From contig NZ_CP102290.1 in assembly GCF_025151995.1 (NCBI RefSeq), positions 682,001 to 746,000 of the forward strand: DNA of 64,000 nucleotides, in the 5' to 3' direction. Position numbers and translations under genes: made by a program. The notes under the pieces were generated by a model. It saw only the letters and a list, made by a program, of their open reading frames with translations, did not search any database and was not told the DNA's origin. The first letter of the stretch is position 1; every line of letters starts with the position of its first letter. Of this stretch, positions 1 through 8,685 are shown piece after piece. This DNA comes from Ruminococcus gauvreauii. GTDB lineage: Bacteria; Bacillota; Clostridia; Lachnospirales; Lachnospiraceae.

Positions 1-371
1 AAGAATCGTACCCAGTCACGGACATGCTTCCTCTCATAACCATCCCGCCAGAACATTGTTTCACTCAGACCGGTCCGCATCGTCAGAAGATCCCGTACCG
101 TAATACCCGCTGCATTTTCATTGGTGATATCGTAACTGGCCTCAGGAAAGCTGCCCATCACACGCTCATCCAATGTGATCAGCCCTTCCTCCAGCGCAAG
201 TCCTGCAGCAGCTCCAATAAAAGTCTTACCGACAGAATACAGTTCAAACCGCGGCTTCGCTTCAAACCGGGTCCACTCGTCCGCGATCTCCCCATCCCTG
301 CGCACCTGTGCCGCCAGGACGAAAAAATCATTTTTGTCCACGTCCTCCATAAACTTTTTTACCAATGTCAT
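1..371 (-). CDS. serine hydrolase, beta-lactamase/PBP4-like family (partial)
   Basis: N-terminal part of a serine hydrolase of the beta-lactamase class C/PBP4* fold; the 3' end lies outside the window. The SxxK catalytic motif is visible as Ser-Val-Gly-Lys (residues about 47-50, context LYSVGKTF), followed by the family's typical TVRDLLTMRTGL segment. The ATG at 371 is preceded by a purine-rich AGGAGG stretch. No signal peptide is seen at the N-terminus, so a cytoplasmic esterase or peptidase-like activity is more likely than a secreted resistance enzyme. The substrate cannot be told from sequence. It lies 46 bp downstream of the CcdA-like gene on the same strand. Confidence 0.8.
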   Translation of the reverse strand, partial: MTLVKKFMEDVDKNDFFVLAAQVRRDGEIADEWTRFEAKPRFELYSVGKTFIGAAAGLALEEGLITLDERVMGSFPEASYDITNENAAGITVRDLLTMRTGLSETMFWRDGYERKHVRDWVRF

Positions 372-417
372 TTGAAACCTCCTCCCATCGTTCATGTATT
401 TTTAAATTCTTACCTGT

Positions 418-1113
418 TTAATCAGATAAGAATGCAAAGCCGATCATGATTACACCCAGTAATCCAATGGCGATTGCCAATAAGGCACGCAGCTTCCTGC
501 TGATTCTTTCATACTTGGGATCGTGTATCCATCGGTCCGCTGCGCTGTATCCGCATCCGGCAGCGACAGTCAGGATACTGTGGCCGACCGCATACAGTGC
601 CAGCAAAAAGATTCCCCATCCCGTGTTTTCTGATTCCGCCGCCAGAGCAAGCAGAGCGATCATCACCGGGGTGGCACAGTGTGAGGCAAATATCCCGCTC
701 AAAACACCCGCTGTCAGCGCGCCAATATATCCCTTCTTTACTGCTTCCTGTCGATGACAGTGTGGTATGACCGATATGACTCCCCACAGCTGCAGAGCCA
801 TCAGAAGCATCAATACTCCCAGCAGCATGTGCCACCACATCCCAATATCATGAAACAAATGGCCGATTGCGGAAGCCAGTGTACCGAAAGTCCCGAATGT
901 CAGCGCCATTCCAAACGCCATGGTAAGCGACAGCCTCAGCGCCTTTCTGCCGTCATCACCGGCAGAACTGCCGATATATGCAACGACTACCGGGACACTT
1001 GACAGGGAGCATGGGGTAAAAGATGTCAGTATGCCTGCGATGAAAGATAACAGCGGCGCAATCCACAGATGTTCTTTCATCAGCTCCGCCAGTGTGTTCA
1101 GAATCTCTGTCAT
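418..1113 (-). CDS. CcdA/DsbD-type transmembrane thiol-reductant transporter
   Basis: Polytopic membrane protein of about 231 residues with six predicted hydrophobic segments. CcdA and the central DsbD domain pass electrons from cytoplasmic thioredoxin across the membrane using two cysteines in TM1 and TM4. Both are seen here: Cys in SFTPCSL (TM1) and Cys in SHCATP (TM4). The reading frame opens further upstream, but the ATG at 1113 is chosen because GGAGGAG sits just before it. It is 25 bp downstream of the SemiSWEET-like gene and probably cotranscribed. No thioredoxin-like partner or cytochrome c gene is adjacent, so the electron acceptor is unknown. Confidence 0.85.
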   Translation of the reverse strand: MTEILNTLAELMKEHLWIAPLLSFIAGILTSFTPCSLSSVPVVVAYIGSSAGDDGRKALRLSLTMAFGMALTFGTFGTLASAIGHLFHDIGMWWHMLLGVLMLLMALQLWGVISVIPHCHRQEAVKKGYIGALTAGVLSGIFASHCATPVMIALLALAAESENTGWGIFLLALYAVGHSILTVAAGCGYSAADRWIHDPKYERISRKLRALLAIAIGLLGVIMIGFAFLSD

Positions 1114-1138
1114 CTCATCTCCTCCCTCAGTACCGCAT

Positions 1139-1408
1139 TCAGTCCCTCTGTTCTCTTTGTTTATTAACAAAATAAAGGATAATGTTGGCCGCAACAACGA
1201 TCAGATTTAAAATGTAGAAGAACAGCACATAGGTTATATTGTGACTTAAAATTTTTGCCGCCATTCCACATAGGTATCCAATCTCGATGAGACACAGGAA
1301 AGTCAGACTGACGCCCTTCGTAGTTTTTGCCAGAAACGCTTTTCTGAAATTAATCGGCCATGAAGCACCGAAACAGAGCAGCATGATAATCTCACATAGA
1401 TTTGCCAT
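1139..1408 (-). CDS. SemiSWEET/PQ-loop-like small membrane protein
   Basis: An 89-residue protein with three hydrophobic helices and a PQ-loop-like segment after TM1 (SWPINFRKAFLAKTTKGVSL), which fits the three-helix SemiSWEET transporters that work as dimers. Known SemiSWEETs move small sugars, but the Firmicutes members of this shape are mostly uncharacterised, so the substrate is open. Start ATG at 1408 follows AAGGAGAGG. It is the first gene of a probable three-gene run with the CcdA-like and serine-hydrolase genes. An operator-like sequence shared with the lysR promoter lies about 30 bp upstream. Confidence 0.7.
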   Translation of the reverse strand: MANLCEIIMLLCFGASWPINFRKAFLAKTTKGVSLTFLCLIEIGYLCGMAAKILSHNITYVLFFYILNLIVVAANIILYFVNKQREQRD

Positions 1409-1438
1409 CTCATCCTCTCCTTAACATTGCAACCAACT

Positions 1439-1453
1439 CACTTGTTCAACAAC
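1439..1453. promoter_or_regulatory. operator-like half palindrome TCACTTGTTCAACAA
   Basis: This 15-bp sequence lies just upstream of the SemiSWEET-like gene and is identical to the left 15 bp of the perfect palindrome at 3902-3920 in the lysR promoter. It suggests that the same regulator (LysR at 2992 or GntR at 4073) controls both places. A chance 15-mer match within 64 kb is not excluded. Confidence 0.4.
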
Positions 1454-1594
1454 TCTACTTGTATTCAGCTTACACTGATCATCACGATTTGAGAAGATTG
1501 AATTTCCTTAACATTCGTTTATAAAAAATATACATGCAAAATATTCACAAATTTTATTATCATTTTTGCACAATAAAAATCAAAACCTCTTATC

Positions 1595-1966
1595 TCACTG
1601 CCATTTAGGGTTGTGCAGAATAATCTTCATCAGACATACTTCATCGCCCATCTTTATACTTTTCAGCAGCTCAACATCAGCATTACAGTCAAATGCCTTT
1701 TCAAAAAGAGTTTTACTGTAACCGGCAGTACACTGACACCATGTATTTGTCTCTAATTTTTCCACGCCCTCAAGCATCGGGCAGGGGCAAAATCCAAACT
1801 GCAGAAAAAGTTCGCCGTCTTTACAGAAAAGACCTGCCGCCTTCGCCTTCTCCGAATTTTCAAGTTGTTCTTTACCAAACACTACCTCATTCGCAATATC
1901 CTCACTGCTTTCTGTTTTCACTGCTTCATAAATTGCTTTCTCTTGAATTTTTCTGATATCAAACAT
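1595..1966 (-). CDS. small cysteine-rich protein (DUF6144-like)
   Basis: A 123-residue cytoplasmic protein without membrane segments. It has a Cys cluster GFCPCPM near residue 60 and TWCQCTAGY near residue 77, followed by a small alpha/beta tail ending in LMKIILHNP. This pattern resembles the uncharacterised Firmicutes family I know as DUF6144; metal or cofactor binding by the Cys pairs is inference. GGAG lies about 11 bp before the ATG. Stand-alone gene with a long palindrome upstream and AT-rich intergenic DNA downstream. Confidence 0.6.
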   Translation of the reverse strand: MFDIRKIQEKAIYEAVKTESSEDIANEVVFGKEQLENSEKAKAAGLFCKDGELFLQFGFCPCPMLEGVEKLETNTWCQCTAGYSKTLFEKAFDCNADVELLKSIKMGDEVCLMKIILHNPKWQ

Positions 1967-2033
1967 AATTTTCTCCGTATTCCTGACTTATTAATTAACC
2001 AGCTATGTTTTCGAAATTAGAAAAATGACCTCC

Positions 2034-2081
2034 TTTCTATGAATATAGAAGTATTTCGAAACACTTCTAATATTATAGAAA
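2034..2081. repeat. 48-bp near-perfect palindrome
   Basis: A palindrome centred on TTCGAA with inner arms AGAAGT/ACTTCT and outer arms TTTCTAT/ATAGAAA; about 20 of 24 base pairs match. It lies between the AraC gene (its 3' side) and the start of the DUF6144-like gene. It lacks a clear T-tract, so it may be an operator rather than a simple terminator. Confidence 0.6.
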
Positions 2082-2115
2082 GAAAGTCATTCTGCTGACT
2101 TCTGAATTCTTGCTG

Positions 2116-2949
2116 TTACAAAACAGGAATACATAAATCCATAACAACGCTGTGATCGTCCCTGTCAATGCGGCGATAAATATTTAATCCATATCTTTGC
2201 GCCATGCGATAACCGCTGTGAGGCAGCCAAACGTTGAAAACTCCCTGCAATGTCTCAAAAATGTCTTTGATTTCTCCGTCAAAATGATATACAATCCATC
2301 TGCCGCCTCTGATCCACATGACATTATCCATGCCACAATCCGGTTCTACCGTCATGCAGATATCACAAATACACTGTGATGGATCTGTAATAGCCGGATC
2401 ATGAAAAAAGCGCTCTATCGGGACTGTTTTCTCATTCATAAACGAATGATATTTATCAAAAAACTGAAACCAGTGTTTTTCAATATCCAAATAGCTTCCA
2501 ATAAATCGCTCATATATCACGAAAAAATCTTCAAGCTCCTGAATTTCTATATGTGCGGCATATTCTTCAGCTGTCCTGAAGTGCACAACCCGATCCGGCG
2601 TAAAGGGAACGGGCATACTGTGTGTTGGTATTGACCGCTTGTACATGGCAGGAGACATATTATGGTGCTTTCTGAATAACGAACTATAGTTGGATGAACT
2701 ATATCCATAATCAAGGCCGATATCCGTAATTGTTTTCGTCGGAATAAGTTTCATATCAATTGCACTCTGGTCAACCCTGCAGCGTTTAATAAACGCATAA
2801 ATGCTTTCGCCGGTTTCTTCTTTGAACATACGGCTAAAATGATATTTTGATACATAAAAATGAGCAGATATGCTGTCCAGCGATAAATCCTCATCTAAAT
2901 GCCGCATAATATAATCAATGCTTTGATCAACAAGTTTTTTCCTGTCCAT
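2116..2949 (-). CDS. AraC-family regulator with GyrI-like effector domain
   Basis: 277 residues. The N-terminal about 105 residues form two AraC helix-turn-helix motifs (LSLDSISAHFYVSKYHFSRMF and TITDIGLDYGYSSSNYSSLF, opposite to the usual C-terminal position). The C-terminal half (about 120-277) looks like the GyrI/SoxS-Rob effector-binding fold, as in Rob and BmrR-type proteins. Such regulators usually sense small hydrophobic or toxic molecules. No obvious target transporter is adjacent. The effector is not predictable. Confidence 0.85.
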   Translation of the reverse strand: MDRKKLVDQSIDYIMRHLDEDLSLDSISAHFYVSKYHFSRMFKEETGESIYAFIKRCRVDQSAIDMKLIPTKTITDIGLDYGYSSSNYSSLFRKHHNMSPAMYKRSIPTHSMPVPFTPDRVVHFRTAEEYAAHIEIQELEDFFVIYERFIGSYLDIEKHWFQFFDKYHSFMNEKTVPIERFFHDPAITDPSQCICDICMTVEPDCGMDNVMWIRGGRWIVYHFDGEIKDIFETLQGVFNVWLPHSGYRMAQRYGLNIYRRIDRDDHSVVMDLCIPVL

Positions 2950-2991
2950 ACATCTCCATTCTTCTCTTCACAGAACATACGCTGACATTGT

Positions 2992-3876
2992 TTACCGGCA
3001 GATCCGTTCGGCTGTCTTCACAAATTCCTGTATCACAGGACGGCAGATCCGATGACAGCCAATCCCCAGTATAATGGGAATTTCCCAGTCCGTCGGAATA
3101 ATCTGAAATTCAGAGAAACTGTCTTCATATCTGGCATAGGTCAGCAGCACGGATTTCTCAATATCACATTTCAGATGGAGCATGCTGTCATAGCTGACGA
3201 TATCCGCCAGCTGAATCTCTGGTTCATTGCAGAGTATATAGTCTCTCAGATGGTCCTCGCACCTGGCGATGCCCCGATGATAGATCAGCAGCCTTTCTCC
3301 CCTGAGATCTTCAAAACGAATGATCTTTCTGTCCGCCAGCCGATGATCCGGTAGAACTGCACAGGAAAACCGTGTTTCCAGCAGAGCGGTAAACTGAACA
3401 TCCGTAGTATCCGGATAATAATAATTCATCATATATTCCGCACAGATATCAAAGCTGCCCTTCTGAAACTCTTTAAAATATTCCTCCGGGGCAAAATCCC
3501 GAAATTCAATCTTCACGTTCGGATGTGTCTGTTTAAACTCCCGGCAGATATCTGACAGCAGAATCGGCTTCAGGTTCGGTATGGATCCGATCACAACCCT
3601 TTCTTTTTCACTGTCCTGACTGTTCCGGCATTGCTTTAATACCTGTTCATATTTTCTCAGAAGTATCTGATTCTCTTCCAGAAAATATTTTCCCTCTTCC
3701 GTCACATACACACCCTTGTGATCCCTGGAAAAAATCTCAAATCCCACATCTGCTTCAATCTGTTTAATCTGCTGCACCAATGCTGATCTGGATACATGCA
3801 GTTCATCTGCAGCCTTTGCGATACTTCCGTATTTTTCAATGACCAGTAACCGGTCGATGGTTCTGACGTTCAGCAT
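2992..3876 (-). CDS. LysR-family transcriptional regulator
   Basis: About 294 residues. The N-terminal winged HTH is visible (GSIAKAADELHVSRSALVQQIKQIE), followed by a type 2 periplasmic-binding-like effector domain (about 90-290). The ATG at 3876 is preferred over the upstream in-frame ATG because AGGGGG lies between the two with proper spacing to the second. It is divergent from the GntR gene at 4073. Its own promoter carries a perfect palindrome at the expected transcription start, so it is probably repressed by itself or by the GntR neighbour. The target metabolite is unknown. Confidence 0.9.
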   Translation of the reverse strand: MLNVRTIDRLLVIEKYGSIAKAADELHVSRSALVQQIKQIEADVGFEIFSRDHKGVYVTEEGKYFLEENQILLRKYEQVLKQCRNSQDSEKERVVIGSIPNLKPILLSDICREFKQTHPNVKIEFRDFAPEEYFKEFQKGSFDICAEYMMNYYYPDTTDVQFTALLETRFSCAVLPDHRLADRKIIRFEDLRGERLLIYHRGIARCEDHLRDYILCNEPEIQLADIVSYDSMLHLKCDIEKSVLLTYARYEDSFSEFQIIPTDWEIPIILGIGCHRICRPVIQEFVKTAERICR

Positions 3877-3901
3877 TACCGTTCCCCCTGTCATTTCTGC
3901 A

Positions 3902-3949
3902 TCACTTGTTCAACAAGTGAATTATAACACATATCATCAAATAAACCAA
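3902..3949 (-). promoter_or_regulatory. lysR promoter with overlapping 19-bp palindromic operator
   Basis: Reading the minus strand: -35 TTGGTT at 3944-3949, 17-bp spacer, -10 TATAAT at 3921-3926, then TCACTTGTTGAACAAGTGA at 3902-3920. The palindrome has 9-bp perfect arms and covers the predicted start of transcription, the normal place for a repressor site. Confidence 0.75.
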
Positions 3950-3958
3950 TCACTAACC

Positions 3959-3987
3959 TTGCGTTTTCCATAAAGTCAGTTTATAAT
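3959..3987 (+). promoter_or_regulatory. sigma-A-type promoter of the GntR gene
   Basis: TTGCGT at 3959-3964, 17-bp spacer, TATAAT at 3982-3987, about 85 bp upstream of the GntR start codon. The long leader contains weak inverted repeats. Confidence 0.6.
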
Positions 3988-4072
3988 TAAGATACCCGGA
4001 GCAATTCATGGGTATTACGGGGCAAAATGCCTTTGCACCCAGTATCATAAAAACGCTAAGGAGTAATCTGAT

Positions 4073-4822
4073 ATGGCAGAGTTAAGCAGGAATTTGAAAA
4101 TCAAAAAACCATCCGCTCCTGATCTGGTATGTGAGGAAATGAAATCCCTGATCTCTCAGGGAATCTGGCAGAAAGGGCAGAGAATCCCATCAGAAAGTGA
4201 AATGGCCGATGCCTTTGGCGTCAACCGTTTTACCGTCAGAATGGCACTGCAGAAATTAAACACGCTCGGCGTTCTTCAGACAAAAGTCGGAGACGGAACC
4301 TATGTCTGTTGTTTTGATTTAGAAAAGCACCTGCAGACAATCTCCGAGTTCTATATGACTCCGGAGCTACTCGACGATGTTGCCGAGTTTCGATCCATGA
4401 TCGAAGTTGAGTGCGCACGGCTGGCTGTCAAAAGGGCAACCCACGATGAAATCGAAGCACTGCGGTTCTGCTGTCAGGATTTTGAAGAAAAGGTCATCAC
4501 TTACGTCTCAACTCCCCATAAATCCCCGCGCCGGAAACTGCTCCTGACAGCGTTAAATGACAGCGACATCGAGCTTCACAGCCAGTTGTGTAAAATGTCT
4601 CACAATGAACTGCTGATCTATGCATATTCGACAGCAAAGGAAGCAATCCGTGAATACACTCTGACCCTTGGCCACCGCCGTCTGATTCATCTGTCCTTCA
4701 CGGATGATATCCCTACCATTAAAGATCACTGGAGTCTCTGCCGTGCTATCGAAAACAGGGATTTTGATACCTGCAGAAACATTCTGCTGGAAATGATCGA
4801 TTACCGAAATACTGAGAATTAA
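4073..4822 (+). CDS. GntR-family regulator, FadR subfamily (FCD domain)
   Basis: 249 residues: GntR winged HTH at about 10-80 (GQRIPSESEMADAFGVNRFTVR), then an all-helical FCD ligand domain (about 95-240). FCD proteins typically repress genes for organic-acid or sugar-acid catabolism and bind palindromes. AAGGAG lies 9 bp before the ATG. It is divergent from lysR, so the palindrome between them may be its site. It converges with the sugar ABC operon and shares a terminator with it. Confidence 0.88.
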   Translation: MAELSRNLKIKKPSAPDLVCEEMKSLISQGIWQKGQRIPSESEMADAFGVNRFTVRMALQKLNTLGVLQTKVGDGTYVCCFDLEKHLQTISEFYMTPELLDDVAEFRSMIEVECARLAVKRATHDEIEALRFCCQDFEEKVITYVSTPHKSPRRKLLLTALNDSDIELHSQLCKMSHNELLIYAYSTAKEAIREYTLTLGHRRLIHLSFTDDIPTIKDHWSLCRAIENRDFDTCRNILLEMIDYRNTEN

Positions 4823-4827
4823 CGACG

Positions 4828-4857
4828 ACAGGCACTTCCTGAATAGGAAGTGCCTGT
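4828..4857. terminator. bidirectional rho-independent terminator
   Basis: 13-bp perfect stem (4828-4840 with 4845-4857) and a GAAT loop between two converging genes; T-rich sequence follows on the plus side. Confidence 0.85.
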
Positions 4858-4870
4858 TTAAAATCTTTTG

Positions 4871-5926
4871 TTATCTTGTTGTTGCGATCAATTCTTCGTA
4901 ATTGTCCTGAGTCATATCAGACATTTCGATATTCGTACGTTCTTCGATCTCTTCGCCCTTATAAACCTTCTCTGCGATCTCGCCGCACAGGGTTCCGATG
5001 CTTGGCCAGCTCACAAAGATTGCATATTTCTGCTCGCCGTTCTTTACCAGATAACCGTCATCTTCTACGCTCACAACGCCTACCGTTGTAACATCATCAG
5101 ACATACCGGCTGCCTTCAGGGCTTCCACAGCACCGACGATCATCTTGCCGTCAGCACCGACGATACAGTCAATCTTGTCACCATATGTCTGGATCCAGTC
5201 TTCTGTAACCTGCATTGCTGTGGCTGTTTCAAACTCACCTGTCTGGGAAGAAAGAACCGTCAGGTCGTCGCGGGAAGAGATTCCTTCCATAAACCCTTCT
5301 TCACGCAGAAGTGTGGCTTCACGTCCCGGAGTACCCTGCAGATAGCAGATGTTTGCGTTCTCCGGCAGGTTTTCTGCACACCATTTACCCTGTCCCAGCC
5401 CAAGAGCCTTCTCATCGAACCCAATGAATTTCCATTCGCCGCCGGATGCCTCGGTGCCGACCATGAATACCGGCACGCCTTCTTCATTGCAGGCTTTGAC
5501 TGCTGTTGTATTTCCCTGTGTATCAACACCGATGATAAACATCATATCCACGCCTTTGCTGAGCAATGTCTCAACGTTTGTCGTCTGTTTTTCGATATCT
5601 TTCGCGGAGTCAGCCGTGAGGGCCTCTACTTTGTCCGCGCCTACTGATTTGGCAAATTCATCGCTCTCCACATACTCTACGAATTTCTGCATCGCCGGAT
5701 AACAGCAGTTGTCCGCATTGTCAATGTTTGCAAATCCCACACGGTATACGTAGTCCCCGCTCTTTTCGGCATCATCTGATCCGCCTTCTTCAGCGGACGC
5801 TTCGCTGCCGCTGTCACCGCCGCCGGTGCTCTCCTCTTTCTTACCGCCGCATCCTGCGAGCATCCCGACGCAGAGTACCGACACAGTCAGCATTGCCAAT
5901 AACCGTTTCACCATTCTTTTTTTCAT
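4871..5926 (-). CDS. sugar ABC transporter substrate-binding lipoprotein (RbsB-like)
   Basis: 351-residue periplasmic-binding-protein type 1 lipoprotein. The lipobox LAGC puts the lipidated Cys at residue 26, followed by an acidic Ser/Gly-rich linker and a two-lobed sugar-binding fold (about 60-340). The ATG at 5926 is chosen because GGAG precedes it and the signal peptide begins there. It is the last gene of a three-gene ATPase-permease-binding-protein operon, opposite to a two-component system that probably controls it. The ligand is likely a monosaccharide or polyol but cannot be named. Confidence 0.92.
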   Translation of the reverse strand: MKKRMVKRLLAMLTVSVLCVGMLAGCGGKKEESTGGGDSGSEASAEEGGSDDAEKSGDYVYRVGFANIDNADNCCYPAMQKFVEYVESDEFAKSVGADKVEALTADSAKDIEKQTTNVETLLSKGVDMMFIIGVDTQGNTTAVKACNEEGVPVFMVGTEASGGEWKFIGFDEKALGLGQGKWCAENLPENANICYLQGTPGREATLLREEGFMEGISSRDDLTVLSSQTGEFETATAMQVTEDWIQTYGDKIDCIVGADGKMIVGAVEALKAAGMSDDVTTVGVVSVEDDGYLVKNGEQKYAIFVSWPSIGTLCGEIAEKVYKGEEIEERTNIEMSDMTQDNYEELIATTR

Positions 5927-5975
5927 CTTTTTCTCTCCTTTATTGTTTGCTTTTTTAAATAGAATCCCTGAATCA

Positions 5976-6941
5976 TTATGCCTTCCTGGTTTTGCGCACC
6001 TGCACATCAATGATAACTGCCAGCGCGATGATAAGGCCTTTTACAATCTTCTGCCAGTATGCAGAGACGTCCATCTGTGTCATAATATTGAGCAGCACTC
6101 CGACAAACAGGGCGCCGACTACGACACCGTATACCTTACCGGTACCGCCGTTCATGGAAGTACCACCGATGATTGCCGCTGTAATCGCATCAAACTCATA
6201 CTGCTCACCGCCGTTTGGCTGGCCGGAGTTCATACGGCTCATCAGGATGACGCCTGCAAGTCCTGCTGCGGCTCCCGCGAACAGATAAGCCTGAGTTTTA
6301 ACTTTCTTCGTATTGATACCGGAAGCTCTCGCCGCATCCGTGTTTCCGCCCACTGCGTATACGTAACGCCCGAAGCGGCGGCGGTTCATCAGAACCCAGT
6401 AGAAAATGAGTACTAAGATCAAAATAATAGTCGGGACCGGTATCGGGCCAACATATCCCTGCCCGAACACGGTATAACTTTCATCAAATCCGGAAATCGG
6501 CTGTGCCTGTGTAATTGCAAGAACAGCGCCGCGGCAGATGAACTGTGAAGCCAGCGTCATGATAAAATCCGGGATCCCGCAGGATGTAATGACCAGACCA
6601 TTGATAAATCCGCAGAACGCACCGATTAAAATACCAACCACAAGCGAGATCACAGGATTTCCTGTAGATACCATGACCATTGTGGAAATAACACCCGACA
6701 GTGCACAGACAGACCCAGGTGACAGATCACATCCGCCTGTGATGAGTACCATCTGTGAACCAAACGCAATGATCATGATAACCGCATTCTGGCGGATGAT
6801 ATTGCTCAGGTTCCGTGTTGTAAAGAATGCATCACTCAAGAACGATGCTACAATCACTGCTATTACTAATATGATAAAGATACCAAACCGGCTGTAAATC
6901 TCAGCCACACTCCATTTTTTATTCGTTTTTGTATTTGTCAT
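5976..6941 (-). CDS. sugar ABC transporter permease (RbsC-like)
   Basis: 321 residues, 8-10 hydrophobic segments, of the branched-chain/ribose permease family (BPD_transp_2). It carries the characteristic conserved stretch GGTSMNGGTGKVYG near the C-terminus and the cytoplasmic YAVGGN-DAARASGI loop that contacts the ATPase. The start overlaps the ATPase stop by 4 bp (ATGA), showing translational coupling. Confidence 0.93.
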   Translation of the reverse strand: MTNTKTNKKWSVAEIYSRFGIFIILVIAVIVASFLSDAFFTTRNLSNIIRQNAVIMIIAFGSQMVLITGGCDLSPGSVCALSGVISTMVMVSTGNPVISLVVGILIGAFCGFINGLVITSCGIPDFIMTLASQFICRGAVLAITQAQPISGFDESYTVFGQGYVGPIPVPTIILILVLIFYWVLMNRRRFGRYVYAVGGNTDAARASGINTKKVKTQAYLFAGAAAGLAGVILMSRMNSGQPNGGEQYEFDAITAAIIGGTSMNGGTGKVYGVVVGALFVGVLLNIMTQMDVSAYWQKIVKGLIIALAVIIDVQVRKTRKA

Positions 6942-8440
6942 TGCTCGAATCCTTTCATCGCACTCTCCATTATTTTTTCCTGCGTTGCCTCTGCCACTGG
7001 CAGTTCGCCTGTCAGATATCCCTGAGACATCACTGCTATCCGGTCACTCATGCCGAGAATCTCCGGCATTTCAGACGAGATCATGATGATCGCCACGCCC
7101 TTTTTTGCCAGTTCACACATCAGTTTGTAGATTTCATATTTTGCTCCTACGTCGATACCTCTGGTCGGCTCATCCAGGATCAGTACTTTCGGCGCCCTTA
7201 GAAGCCATTTTGCCAGAACCACTTTCTGCTGATTTCCTCCTGACAGAGAAGAAACGGGTGCTTCCGGTGTCGCCAGTTTAATAGATAACGTCCTGACCAT
7301 TTCATCGACATTCTGCTTCTCTTTCTTCATGCTGAGGAATCCTGATTTTTCGATATCCTTGAGACTGGCAAGCGTGATATTCTCACGGATTGAACGGCAA
7401 AGTACGACGCCCTCCCTCTTTCTGTCCTCACTTGCCATCAGCACACCGGCATCGATCGCCTGCTGCGAATTCTTGAAATTAACCTTCTTGCCATCCAGCA
7501 ATACTTCTCCGGATTCTATCGGATCAAGTCCAAATACAGCACGGAACAATTCACTTCGTCCGGCACCGACCAGTCCTGCAAAACCGACGATCTCACCGGC
7601 ACGGACTTTGAGATTGACGTTTTTGAAACGTCCTCCATTGAGATTTTTCAGCTCCAGTACCGTCTCGCCGACCGGCGCCGGAATTTTGGGGAACTGTTCT
7701 GTAATCTCACGTCCGACCATCTGCTTGATGATTCCGTTTTTATCGATGTCACCGATCTCACAGCTGTGTACCCACTGACCATCCCGGAAAATCGTTACCT
7801 CATCACAGATCTCAAAAATCTCATCCAGTTTGTGGGAGATATAGATAATGCCAACACCGCTTTTTCTCAGACGTTCGATATTTTCAAACAGAATATGTAC
7901 TTCGGAATCCGTGATGGAAGAAGTCGGCTCATCCATGATGACAACGGATGCGTCACGTGAAATTGCCTTGACAATTTCAATCAGTGCAATATCTGAAACT
8001 GTCAGGTCTCTCATGTAGCCTTTCGGATCATAGTGAAATCCAAATTCATCGAGCAGTTTCTGCGTATCCGACCACAATCTTTTCCAGTCCACCATTTTCA
8101 ATGAATCAAGCGGTTCACGTCCCAGAAAGATGTTTTCAGCAATCGTCATATTGGGAAGCGGGCTGAGCTCCTGATGGATGGTTGCAATTCCCATTTCCAG
8201 CATTTCCTTCGGGTTTTTGGGAACAATTCGTTCACCTTTATACCAGATTTCACCTTCATCCATCTTATATATACCGTTAATGATTTTCATCAGTGTAGAC
8301 TTACCTGCACCATTCTCACCGCACAGAGCATGCACACTTCCAGGCTTTAATTTTAAGTTAACCCGATCCAGAGCTTTTACACCCGGAAATTCTTTCGAAA
8401 CACTTTTTAATTCCAGGATGTATTCATTTCTTTCATTCAC
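6938..8440 (-). CDS. sugar ABC transporter ATP-binding protein (RbsA/MglA-like)
   Basis: 500 residues, two fused ABC domains. In the first half Walker A is GENGAGKST (41-49) and Walker B ends MDEPTSS; in the second half the signature is LSGGNQQKV and Walker B is LDEPTRGID. Both are intact, unlike the related protein at 11390. The start is GTG at 8440 with GGAGG 7 bp upstream. It is the first gene of the operon. The upstream region holds a pair of direct repeats that look like response-regulator sites. Confidence 0.93.
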   Translation of the reverse strand: MNERNEYILELKSVSKEFPGVKALDRVNLKLKPGSVHALCGENGAGKSTLMKIINGIYKMDEGEIWYKGERIVPKNPKEMLEMGIATIHQELSPLPNMTIAENIFLGREPLDSLKMVDWKRLWSDTQKLLDEFGFHYDPKGYMRDLTVSDIALIEIVKAISRDASVVIMDEPTSSITDSEVHILFENIERLRKSGVGIIYISHKLDEIFEICDEVTIFRDGQWVHSCEIGDIDKNGIIKQMVGREITEQFPKIPAPVGETVLELKNLNGGRFKNVNLKVRAGEIVGFAGLVGAGRSELFRAVFGLDPIESGEVLLDGKKVNFKNSQQAIDAGVLMASEDRKREGVVLCRSIRENITLASLKDIEKSGFLSMKKEKQNVDEMVRTLSIKLATPEAPVSSLSGGNQQKVVLAKWLLRAPKVLILDEPTRGIDVGAKYEIYKLMCELAKKGVAIIMISSEMPEILGMSDRIAVMSQGYLTGELPVAEATQEKIMESAMKGFEQ

Positions 8441-8572
8441 GGTTACACCTCCCTGTATACAATCTCTTCATTGTCTCCTCCCTTTCACCAATAATTTAAA
8501 TTACTTCTTGCTTACAAGTGAACAATATCATATACTGAAAAATGACGAAATACTTTTCGCACATTACCTTTT

Positions 8573-8605
8573 ATTTGTCACACCAAATCATAGATTTGTC
8601 ACACC
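8573..8605. promoter_or_regulatory. tandem 12-bp direct repeats, probable YesN-type regulator sites
   Basis: ATTTGTCACACC occurs at 8573-8584 and again at 8594-8605, exactly 21 bp apart, i.e. on the same face of the helix. They lie between the divergent ABC operon and the regulator gene. On the ABC side a TATGAT -10 (8526-8531) without a good -35 follows, which fits an activator-dependent promoter. Confidence 0.65.
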
Positions 8606-8685
8606 TGTATAGAAACACACCGATTTTTCACGTGTTTCCATACACTTTGACGGAGACTACCGAGTACCGAAAGAGGAAAACGCAT

